Shown here: positions 25,501 to 33,900 of the stretch, one piece after another
Layout: each line of letters begins with the position of its first letter
Position numbering within the stretch: the first letter of the stretch is position 1
Source: Aradus depressus
Lineage: Eukaryota > Arthropoda > Insecta > Hemiptera > Aradidae
Assembly (NCBI GenBank): GCA_963662175.1
Contig: OY759221.1
Span: 34,408,045-34,472,044 of the forward strand
Length of the DNA: 64,000 nucleotides
Reading direction: 5' to 3'
Program-made: the position numbers and the translations under genes
Notes under the pieces: generated by a model
Seen by the model: the letters and a program-made list of their open reading frames with translations, nothing else
Told to the model about the DNA's origin: nothing
The model's database searches: none

Positions 25501-25797
25501 TCAACAATTATCTGTGGACACTCCCCTACAAATCCTCCTCAACACCTTAAGCGGGTTTGGCAGAGAGACCTGTTCTAAAGTTAGTCTGGGTCACTTCCCC
25601 AGTAGTACTTTCTAATGAATGACTTCTTCTAAATATGTAAATAATTTGTTTCTTTATTCCACCAGGATGAGAATGTGAAATATCATGCAGAATCATTGAT
25701 GGGTCTCCTCCCCTCATCTTTCGAGAATGAAGAGTCAAGCGTGGAAGATCTGGTACCAGTTTTGAAGAAACAAAGGATGTGTGTCGCAGCTACATAG
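13148..25797 (+). CDS. Chk2: Checkpoint kinase 2 (Chk2/loki), 8 coding exons
   Basis: Ser/Thr kinase relaying the ATM double-strand-break signal in the nucleus. Coding exons: 13148-13280, 15491-15760, 17817-17950, 18040-18138, 20359-20562, 21622-21836, 23829-24030, 25666-25797; all junctions are GT-AG and the frame is continuous for 462 aa, close to the usual family length. The N-terminus (1-44) has two TQ sites (T9, T13), the ATM target type. The FHA domain (about 50-134) shows GR, SNVHF and DLSTNGTFVN. The kinase domain has the Gly loop GTGGFGDV (166-173), Lys188, HRDIKPEN (276-283), DFG (301-303), an activation loop with TTCGT (316-320) and APE (325-327). The C-terminus has a KKQR basic patch (possible NLS). 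The first ATG with this frame was chosen. Introns 4, 6 and 7 are swollen by transposons. AATAAA signals follow at 26144 and 26530. Confidence 0.97.
14300..14500 (+). pseudogene. Non-LTR retrotransposon RT 3'-end remnant
   Basis: Related in sequence to 45340-45560: both carry GATACCAGGAAG, AAATAACTAAACA and a GCCCTTCCCCACTTC block that would translate as ALPHF. That block resembles the C-terminal end of non-LTR reverse transcriptases. It is short and degenerate, in Chk2 intron 1. Confidence 0.4.
14933..15190. mobile_element. MITE-like element in Chk2 intron 1
   Basis: Terminal inverted repeats: TTGAAAGCCATAGTGGTATA near 14945 against CCACTATGGCTTTCAATCC near 15165. They enclose about 180 bp of non-coding sequence that ends 300 bp before exon 2. 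Confidence 0.6.
15955..16125 (+). repeat. Dispersed repeat family B (partial) in Chk2 intron 2
   Basis: Shares CTCCCGATAGAATGAATAT and the AGGAGAGAGCC block with the other family B copies. Confidence 0.5.
16430..16474 (-). ncRNA. Hammerhead ribozyme-like motif
   Basis: Minus strand: CTGATGA (16469-16463), a strong stem II of 7 bp (GGGACGT/ACGTCCC) with loop AAGA, then GAAAC. There is one extra nucleotide before stem II. Stem III is weak in this copy, so it is likely a decayed ribozyme of a Penelope-type end. It lies in Chk2 intron 2. Confidence 0.45.
16523..16591. repeat. (TA)n microsatellite
   Basis: Long TA run. It is followed by an inverted pair of TACATTCATTTATAATTGA-like arms (16597-16653). 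Confidence 0.9.
16642..17348. mobile_element. Retroposed element with 11-bp target duplication
   Basis: The element 16653-17337 begins CTAGCAGTAATACCCGGC and is flanked by TTTATAATTGA at 16642-16652 and 17338-17348, as expected after target-primed insertion. Inside are two tandem 129-bp units starting at 16945 and 17074, preceded by degenerate CCAGCTAGT-type repeats. There is no long ORF, so it is non-autonomous. The GTTGCCCGGG tip recurs at 23770 and, altered, in the tandem array at 27584. Confidence 0.6.
17431..17472 (+). ncRNA. Hammerhead ribozyme-like motif
   Basis: CTGATGA (17436-17442), one extra A, stem II GGGACGT/ACGTCCC with loop GAGA, GAAA (17462-17465), a self-complementary ACGT and a GTA cleavage triplet. 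This is the plus-strand counterpart of 16430-16474; together they may be the two ends of one decayed Penelope-type element now split by other insertions. Confidence 0.5.
17473..17790 (+). repeat. Dispersed repeat family B in Chk2 intron 2
   Basis: Carries ATAGAATGAATGTATCCAC, the GGTTCAGGAGAGAGGGCTCA block and a terminal ACATTGCCGGTGCTTCACCG. It ends only 27 bp before the exon 3 acceptor. Confidence 0.6.
18392..18960 (+). repeat. Dispersed repeat family A in Chk2 intron 4
   Basis: Nearly full copy from TTGTAATCGTGCTAAAATC to the CCTTATATTTGAGACAGAATC end. It is followed at once by a SINE1. Confidence 0.65.
18973..19300 (-). mobile_element. tRNA-derived SINE (SINE1) in Chk2 intron 4
   Basis: Almost complete, with the tail GGTTAGGTTTTTATGACTC at left. 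The head at right is truncated inside box A. Confidence 0.85.
19360..19592 (+). mobile_element. tRNA-derived SINE (SINE1), internally deleted, in Chk2 intron 4
   Basis: The head with box A lies at left. Box B and the adjacent body are deleted, joining the head directly to ATGATCCCGAGCCTG. It lies head to head with 18973-19300. Confidence 0.8.
21064..21486. mobile_element. MITE with 32-bp TIRs in Chk2 intron 5
   Basis: The left TIR (21064-21095) and right TIR (21455-21486) are perfect inverted copies containing GAGTTTGGAGCCAGAGCGG. TA-rich flanks fit a TA target site (mariner-like). The interior has no transposase. Confidence 0.8.
21900..22165 (-). mobile_element. tRNA-derived SINE (SINE1) in Chk2 intron 6
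   Basis: Body and head are on the minus strand, with several small deletions. Confidence 0.8.
22409..23497. mobile_element. Defective PIF/Harbinger-like transposon in Chk2 intron 6
   Basis: The ends GGTACGTCTACATCTGACA (left) and TGTCAGATGTAAACGTACC (right) are inverted to each other. Inside, a plus-strand ORF encodes a MADF-like domain end (22656-22844). Facing it, a minus-strand ORF (23220-23459) with a CCCCG cysteine run may be a relic of a second gene. A MADF/Myb-like accessory gene is characteristic of PIF/Harbinger elements; the transposase itself is missing. About 1.1 kb remains. Confidence 0.6.
22656..22844 (+). pseudogene. MADF-domain fragment (Harbinger accessory gene relic)
   Basis: About 62 codons with the MADF pattern: LIEMYHNKTELWDVKSK, YKDR.KK, ALTEIALEL, IQRKIHNLRNQF. 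The family is a Myb/SANT-like DNA-binding domain of insect regulators and of PIF/Harbinger second ORFs. No start codon or downstream coding region is convincing. Given its intronic position between transposon TIRs, it is a transposon remnant, not a Chk2 exon. Confidence 0.6.
23505..23800 (+). repeat. Dispersed repeat family B ending in an ACCCGGCTTCG-type tip
   Basis: Family B sequence runs up to TTAACCGAGCGAAGCCGGGT, which read on the minus strand is an ACCCGGCTTCGCTCGG tip like the one starting the element at 16653. It ends about 30 bp before Chk2 exon 7. Confidence 0.55.
24096..24924 (+). mobile_element. hAT transposon remnant in Chk2 intron 7
   Basis: Ends ACCCGGATTCCCGTGCA (left) and TGCACGAAATCCGGGCT (right) are inverted near-matches. 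Between them 24445-24600 encodes the hAT C-terminal dimerisation motif: ITSVSVERSF, then after a one-base frameshift LKHILSDRRHRFS. The rest of the transposase is deleted. Confidence 0.65.
25034..25580 (+). pseudogene. Jockey-type non-LTR reverse transcriptase remnant in Chk2 intron 7
   Basis: Frameshifted RT fragments: LTACANQWRVKMN, PPVYINN..PI.ASDT, and an RLKRTDIKRRLKS block. It is colinear with the better copy at 58300-58900 (minus strand). Several stops and frameshifts; it ends about 90 bp before Chk2 exon 8. Confidence 0.7.
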
Positions 25798-26143
25798 CTC
25801 GAACCACTGCCTCCTCTGTCTGCGGCACAGCTAGATGCCATTCTTCGGCTAGTTTCCTTTCTCGCGACTGAGATTAGCCATTTCGATACATAATTATTAT
25901 GTATGTATAAGCCAAGTATGATCATTTAAAAAAAATGTATACAATATTATTGTATAAAATGTAAATTGTGTACAATATTTTTAAATATTGTTCATATTCT
26001 CGGGGCACCTTGGCATATTTACTAATTCAACATGTTTTGGGCATTCTACGGAAAGCGAAGCTGATCATTAAATTAATTGCGCCTCGAAAAGTTGCAAATT
26101 TGCCAAAGTGTTGCCGATGTATTTTTGTACTTCTGAACAACGT

Positions 26144-26149
26144 AATAAA
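26144..26149 (+). promoter_or_regulatory. Candidate poly(A) signal for Chk2
   Basis: AATAAA about 350 bp after the Chk2 stop. A second AATAAA occurs at 26530-26535. Which is used cannot be told from sequence. Confidence 0.4.
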
Positions 26150-27583
26150 CTTGTCCAAGAAGAAGGTACGTTTTCTAGTGTGGATATGTGATTCCCACGC
26201 TGAGAATCTAATTTACATGTTAATTATTTTCTTCTTTGTGTAAATGCGTGGTCATGAAACAAGTTGTGTTCTTGAAGGGCTCTAAAAAATGCATTAAAAC
26301 GGAGGAAATCTACCTCAAAGTTTGTCAATCATGGAATCTCACAGTAGCATTTTTTATTCTACTATTAATAATGTCAGAGAAGAACAAGTCCTGACTAAAG
26401 ACGCAAGTAAAATTGCTTGAACTAAAAATGAAAAAAATATGCTAATTGATCTTGTAATTTTTGTCTTGCCCTCTATTTCACATCTTTAGATATTAAGTTT
26501 ATTTTAATTTTGGAAAAAATCCTCCATGAAAATAAAGAAAAAAACGTATGTTTGTTTCTTTATTTATATTGTTTTACAATATCTCTAGAAAATGTACCAT
26601 TCCTCTTTGAGTGAAATAAAACGTTAATACGTTGGCAGAAAAAAATAAAATAAAGGTTAACTACATGTTTTGTTAAGAATTAATTCATTTCCATGAGAGA
26701 GCCTTTTTATACCTCTGCTAAAGGTTCTTAATAACTTATTCTTCTTTTAATTAATATTTTTAATTTTTGGACATTTGATAATAAACAATGTTACATTATT
26801 ATTATTGTAAATTGCGAGTATTATATTGGTGTGATTCCTGATGGGATAGGAATAAACTCACACTAAGCTAACGAGATTCATGGAAACATTGAATAATGGA
26901 AATGTCCATGAAACTTTGGAAAAGAGGAAAGACTTTGTCAACTTTACATTAATTTAAGCAACTTACAACTCTCTTTAGTCATAGATTATAATGTTTTTCT
27001 TAATGCTAATTTCTATATTAAGAATGCGAAACTCTTTTTCACCTTACATGAGTGTTCATTTAATTTTTAAGTTATGCCTTGTTAAAAGTATAGTGATATT
27101 ACTTGTTAGGATAATTAAATTTACTTAACTATTGCTTAAGTAAGACTACTGACTTAAAAGGAAGGTTTCCCAACCTGCGATTTGCGGATTTGAATAAAAT
27201 CTTGATTGTGTTTTAGGGGGAAAAATAAGTCATGTATTTTTTCTAATCTGCAATTGTCGAAATTTAGAGATCACTAACGTTTGTTAAATAGTTGAAACGA
27301 AATATAGAAGAAAAGCAAATAGTGTGTTCAATGCCCGCCGACACAGAGGGTTTTATAGGTCGGCAGGTATTTTGGGTTAATCTCATTTCATTTTAATTTT
27401 TTATTGCATTGACTGAAATTCTAACTTATATTGATATCGATGGGACGAATTATTATTATTCAGTCCCAGGAACATGATTCATATTTTAACTTTAATTTCT
27501 GAAGATGACTTTAAAAACCATTTTAACGATAAAATAGTGTTAAGATACGGTACGAAATATTGATGTAAAGCCTTCTGAAGAGT

Positions 27584-28148
27584 ATGGATTGTTCAGCTGA
27601 TTATTGACGTATTTGCTGGGCAACAGCCCGCACTCCTGCTAGTAATATGGATTGTTCAGCTGATTATTGGTGTATTTGCTGGGCAACAGCCCGCACTCCT
27701 GCTAGTAATATGGATTGTTCAGCTGATTATTGATGTATTTGCTGGGCAACAGCCCGCACTCCTGCTAGTAATATGGATTGTTCAGCTGATTATTGGTGTA
27801 TTTGCTGGGCAACAGCCCGCACTTCTGCTAGTAATATGGATTGTTCAGCTGATTATTGATGTATTTGCTGGGCAACAGCCCGCACTCCTGCTAGTAATAT
27901 GGGTTGTTCAGCTGATTATTGATGTATTTGCTGGGCAACAGCCCGCACTCCTGCTAGTAATATGGATTGTTCAGCTGATTATTGGTGTATTTGCTGGGCA
28001 ACAGCCCGCACTTCTGCTAGTAATTTGGATTGTTCAGCTGATTATTGATGTATTTGCTGGGCAACAGCCCGCACTCCTGCTAGTAATATGGGTTGTTCAG
28101 CTGATTATTGATGTATTTGCTGGGCAACGGCCCGCACTCCTGCTAGTT
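27584..28148 (+). repeat. Tandem array, 63-bp unit x 9, with 189-bp higher-order period
   Basis: Unit starts at 27584, 27647, 27710, 27773, 27836, 27899, 27962, 28025 and 28088. Units 4-6 and 7-9 share the same set of variants (GGTGTA with CTTCTGC, then GATGTA, then GGGTTG), showing a three-unit duplication. Because 63 is divisible by 3, one frame is open through the array, giving a hydrophobic 21-aa repeat, but no start codon or splice site supports coding. The unit contains GCTGGGCAACAGCCCGC and CTGCTAG, the altered reverse complement of the tip of the element at 16653. Confidence 0.95.
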
Positions 28149-29682
28149 GTCTGATATAAATTTCGTTTTGGTTTTCTTCTTCACTCAAAATATTTGAATA
28201 AACATAAAAATATTTAAAAACGAGCCCCCATTTTGCGAAATCATTCCCAAGGTACATTTTCACGCTTATACCTTCCATTATACAAAAAGTATCAATCTGT
28301 ATTGTTTCATTTACTTAAAATGATTTGATTACTCATCTGATAAATATACGGACCAAGTTTCAATCAATTGCGTGTGTCGCAGATTGGGAAACCTTTCGTG
28401 TTACTGTGTAGTCAATTTTGTTATTAGCTTTTTAGCCTGAATACAAGAACTAACAACTAACCTTCGAATGCTGATTGCCGATATCTCTCAGCCAAAATGA
28501 GATTATTAACGTTTTCAATACAAAGTGAAAACACTTGCCTACTGAAAAAAAAAAAAATGTACATGAGGCAATGCAATGGGAAGTTCCATATTTTTCTTTT
28601 TCTGGAAACTTCGAATTTTCGCAATTAGCATGAAAGTACATGTTGTTCCTAAGTTCTTGGAAGTGATACATTTGTACAATATACTTAGATTATTAAGTCA
28701 TTTTTGTGAAGAATTTTGTACTTGATGAAAATATTTAAACAAAAAAAAAAAAAAAACTGTGATAACTAGATTAATTAAATTAAATAGAATGGGCTGTTAC
28801 AAGTTCTCAGGGGCCTGTCGATTAGTGTTTGTAATTAGTTTAGTTTTAATTATATTTTTGCAAGAGGAGAACTATATATATATGAATGTTGAAACTGTAT
28901 CAATAATTTACTATAAATGATATTTACTATTTTTTTTTTTTTTGTATCGCATGATCGATTTAATAGATTTTTTTAATGGAAAAGCTGTTAACCAAAGTTT
29001 TGCTTTAATCTACATTCAATTCAATTTCTCTGTTATTATTAAATATTATTTGATTTTACAGTATGGGGTGATAAGACCACAGTATTATTACCGTACAGTA
29101 GTGTATGAGTATAGGAGAACTTAGTGGCTGCATGTAATTAATAGTATCACAGAACTGGAGAAATGTGTGGTAAAACGGGATAATCCCATTAAAGTGCTTA
29201 AGGTTCTCCTGTATTCATCCGTTATAATTATATTACATTTATGTTTTTGTGATAACATTTAAGTCGTTCTTTGATTTATACTTCAATAATAGTTATTGAC
29301 GGAAAGGCCCATAAACTGAAATAAATAAATGTTGAAGTGAAGTGAGTTGTGTATTTATTTACCTGTTTTATTTTATAATCAATCTATGTACTTTCCAATG
29401 GTGTAATTAGATTTGATCTATCTTTTTGATACTTCCTGACTTATTAATTAACTTAATTTTCGTTTGCGAAAGTTCGAGATGCGTTGAAAACTCAAAAATT
29501 GAAATATCTCTAAAACAGTTGAGAATCGGACCGTGGTCTAGTAGAGGAACGTTTTTGTTGCGACTGAGGTGTAGGTAGAATCAGCTGGTGAATTCTTGGA
29601 TACGAGTAGCTGTATACAGTATATTTCATAATTTGGCGGTCGATCAGTTTTGCAAGTCTTAATATTAGGTTATTAATATTAG

Positions 29683-29888
29683 GGGGCCATGGTGGCCGTG
29701 CGGGCTAGAGCGTAGGGCTTTGGTCGCATGGTCTCACCATGGTTTGCGGGTTCGAATCCCGTCCGGGAGTGAGTTTTATTTCGTAGATAGAACTCTCTCC
29801 CGGGGCCATGGATGTCTTAAATAATTATATATAACACATTGACATGGCTAATATGCACCGTACATAAAGCCAAAAAAAAAAAAAAAAT
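29683..29888 (+). mobile_element. tRNA-derived SINE2, full length
   Basis: Head GGGGCCATGGTGGCCGTGCG with GCTAGAGCG (box A-like), GGGTTCGAATCCCGTCC (box B), then TTTTATTTCGTAGATAGA and a poly(A) tail directly followed by TTAGGTTAGGTTA of the next SINE1. Confidence 0.85.
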
Positions 29889-30169
29889 ATTAGGTTAGGT
29901 TATATGACTCATGCCCGGGCTTTAACTATGAGGTCATATCGCCTACTACCAGAGCGCTCTTTCGTCACTCTGGTGGGCATGAGCCCGACTCTACTGTGGG
30001 AGTCCTAAATTTTGCTTACCCTAAATTTTTATTCACCTAGGGCAGGGGTCTTTAACGACTGACTACCTGACATCGTACGTACAGGCTCGGGACCATCGTT
30101 CAACGTTCCATACGAAGGACGGCGTGCTTAATTTTCTTCACGCATACCACTGAGCTACCGGCGTCCTCT
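29889..30169 (-). mobile_element. tRNA-derived SINE (SINE1) with TTAGG-like tail
   Basis: Body and head on the minus strand, the head being shortened. The tail reads TTAGGTTAGGTTA, two and a half units of the arthropod telomeric pentamer. Confidence 0.85.
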
Positions 30170-30977
30170 GTCTCAATATTATTTATTAAGTTAGAAGAGG
30201 ACAACCATTTTGGGCCCCATAATCACCATTACGCTTCTACTTCTGCATTTTTCCATCAATCTGTCTTCTATTTCTTCCTTAATTCATCTCAGAATACTCA
30301 TATCACTCTTTTTCTGAATATGAATTGAAAAAGTATAGAAAACATGTGCCTTTATTACAATTATACACTACTGTGACAGACTTCCTACTTCAGGGTCTAC
30401 TTGTGACAAGAAATAATCAACACTATAAGGTGTAACTCTTTATTCGCTATTTCCAAATAGTACATACTAAGGATCCTCCAGCCATTCCAAAATATAATTT
30501 ATAGAAAGTTTATTGTGCTATTGAAAAAATCACCTGAGTCCAAAATAAACATTACATTTTAAAAAAAATTAACCAAATACTAGAAAACTGGATTAAATAA
30601 ATATTTAAAGCAATTACAACTGTTTCTTAACTACTAACTGGTCGCTGTACACCACAGAATAACATATACTGACACAATCTCTCTTACCCCATATATATTG
30701 TATATATAATTTAGTAAAGCCTAAAAGAGGTTCCATGAATCCCTAAAGGTCAGATTTACAATGTTCTGGAATGACCCAGTGATAACTTGATCTAAAACAA
30801 TCGTTTAAATGAATAACGTCTAATCGAGTAAGCAAATAATTAATATTATTACTCTTTTTTTTTTTTTTAGTAAATCTTTCCCTCCTCGTATATAATTAGT
30901 ATTATACAATTTATACATTTTTACAAAATAACATAAATATTTGAACATAACATAAAAATTGTTACTAATATGACAAG

Positions 30978-33900
30978 TTATAACGAAACATTCAACTCTT
31001 TAAAATCAACATAAGATACTTTTCCAATTCTTAAATAATTGCTTTTATTGATTATCAATTTTCTGACATTATCATTTGTTTTGCAACGTTTTATTATTAT
31101 TCGAGTATTTGGAATGTGTTGCCAAAACTTCCCCAACAGTGGTTTGATATCTTGACTGGTGTTGCGCATGTTGCTTGCGTCAGTATCGTCTGGATCCATA
31201 CCAACATATTCTGTACCAAGATTAGTCAATAAAATTGATAAATTGTACTCAAAAGTCAACTCTTTCAAATTTGAAGAAATGACATTGAGTAAACTCATAC
31301 CTGAAACAAATTTTTATTTATGAAGAATAACATTTATTGGATACATATCGTTAAACGTAAAATAAATTTTGAAAATATACCTTTATTATAGGCAACCCCT
31401 AGAAATGGTAAATAAGGGGCAGTTATTGAGTCAATTACTATTAAAATCTCCTTATTTAGATCAATTTTTTTTAAAAAGTCTTTCAACTTATACAAAACAG
31501 ATATTAATTCATAATTATTTTTTACATTATATACTGTCAATTTTTCTAAAATTTTAGCTGCCTCCTGAAAAAAAAAAAAAATTACATCAAAAAGACGAGT
31601 ATAAATCTGAAAAAAATACGAATTACATTCGTTAATACTTAATTATCTGAGTCAAGACTAAAATAAAAAAAATTGTCTATAAGCTCTTTTGGATCCAACA
31701 CGAACGCACATAAAGGCGTGTTCTTTTAATTGCTTGAACTTCTTACATCTTAAGAGTCGAGGGAAACCAAAAAACAGCTACAAACTAATTAGGTATAAAG
31801 AAAATAAGTAGACGCTGAATCACCGGCTATGTACTTCCCCAGTACGAATTACGTTTTCGCTCTCCCTCCAAAACCAATTGACCGTTTGGGTTACTCAATA
31901 TTTGATTTACAAAGTGGCTTCTGAATCCTCATAGTAAATTTTGTGTCGAAATATTCATTACATCGGCATTTATTAAGATATTTGGGTCGAGTCCCCCTTC
32001 TTTGGCCCTCCCTCACCTTCCCTTCAAATGATTTCACAGAATATTTATAGGTGCCATCCTTGTGGGGTTTCTAATTTAAATATAAAATTTCACGTCGATA
32101 CATTCATTACATCGACAGTTATTAGGGTTTTTGAGTTGAGCCCCCTCTGATCATCCCCTCCTAATCCCCTTCTTACATTTAGCTAAAAATCAATATGTAT
32201 CGTCCTTAGGATATTCTAAATACACTATAAAATTTCGTGTCGATGCATCATTTATATCGGGAGTTATTGTGTTCACAGACACAGACATTTTTGGAAACAG
32301 GAGGTTGGAAAACATGAAATTTCGTTGAAAGCGCATAGAATTTCTGATCGATTACACAACTCCCCTTCGTATATCTGGGGTAGTTAAATTGTCGCGCAAA
32401 TCGAATCGGACGTTGAATTGTGTCTATTCGGTACTTAGTGAAGGCTGTTTTACAACCTCCATTCTCGAGTGGAATGACCACATATCGGAAGGAACTGTAC
32501 TCACCACATTCACAGGCCATAACGAACGGATTTCTCCCGCCTTTTTGAATATTTTTTAAGAGTAATTTTTCTACATCTCTAGGGTTAATATTTATTAATA
32601 ACCAAATATCAATATTCATGAGACCTAGAAGTCTGCCTAGTGAACTATAGACTGTTACGGAGCCACACGCTGTCCATATAACTAGCCTAATATTTCGTAA
32701 GATTACATTTTTTATAGTCTCTAATCGTAAAAACAATATATAATCAAACCTTATCATCCAAAGCTGATGGAAGCAATTGTTTGCATCTTATAGCTGAAAA
32801 ATCTGATTTTGTATCAATGTAAAAGACAAGACCAGAATGGCTGGCAACATTCAAAGCGACGCTTAGACACAACTGGGTCTTGCCACAGCCAGATAATCCA
32901 CACAGCTCAACTATAGAACTTCTCTTCAAACCTCCATGTAAAACTTCGTCAAGCCTAAAATAAGAATTAGTTTGAAAAGCACAGTAAAAATTTATTGACT
33001 ATAATGGCAAGTCCAAGATAAGGAGATCCATTACGATACAGAGGCGAGTAGTGTAAACAGGGTGAGACGCTGCTCGTGTTGAAAACTTCACATCCCAATC
33101 GCAACGAATCCCTCTAGAACATGGTCTCATTATCACCCCTTTTGTAGCTACATATTTCAATTTTTGTGAGTTTCCAGCACATCTAAAAATCGCCTAAAAA
33201 TCTTTTATAAATCCAGAAATATCAATACTATACCAAATCTAACAATACCATTGGAACATGATCCCTGCTCTTTCTTAAACTCTACAAACCAATCACATTT
33301 CACAAAACGTCTACAATGTCAGAATACATTTCTGTGACCTGTGTCATTATAGTAGAAAGCTAATAAAACTAGGTATGCAATGCATTCTGCTAATTGCAAA
33401 TATTGAGAGGAGCCGTGACTCAAATTGCCTATACCTTGAACTTTAAATTCATTAGCGGTCACTCGCTTAGCTTACGCCGCGAGCTCCCTCCATGCGACAA
33501 AACGTGGTTATCGTCAAGGAATATACTTTATTTACGAAAAAATATGGTCCAAAATAATTTTTTCTCCCGAAAAATTTGTCAAGGGCTTCGCCGAGAACTT
33601 TTAATTCACGCGCAGCACCGCAACAATGTCTTCCAACAATGGTCTCAGTTTCATTGTTTTTTTTCAGTGATTATGCCTCGATGCTACTTCCATTTTATAT
33701 AATTATTTCCTCTGATTATTTTTTTATTATTATATTATATATTATTTTTTTAAACAAATCTTACCCTTGACCTCGACCTATGACCTCAATTTCATGCGCG
33801 CGCTTCATGCCATTGTCGATTGAGAAGAATTTGAACGTTTCGCATTGAAGTCTATGGATGAACATATTTTCGGTGATTATTCCTCCGTGGTACGTCCGAT

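Larger units (their letters stand above)
26600..30960. other. Intergenic region between convergent Chk2 and RAD51D
   Basis: No host gene seen. Holds the 63-bp tandem array (27584-28148), a SINE2 (29683), a SINE1 (29890) and otherwise unstructured AT-rich DNA. Short ORFs here (such as 28450-28671 and 28942-29124) lack codon structure or splice support. Confidence 0.6.

Noticed and set aside
25968..26243. A 91-codon gene after Chk2
   Set aside because: It lies in the expected Chk2 3' UTR, has no domain or signal, and contains an AATAAA; a chance ORF.
27584..28148. CRISPR-like array or a coding repeat gene
   Set aside because: Units are contiguous without unique spacers, the genome is eukaryotic, and the open frame follows from a unit length divisible by three with no start codon or splice support.
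29889..29905. Interstitial telomere sequence
   Set aside because: Only two and a half TTAGG units, exactly at a SINE tail; explained better as the SINE end.
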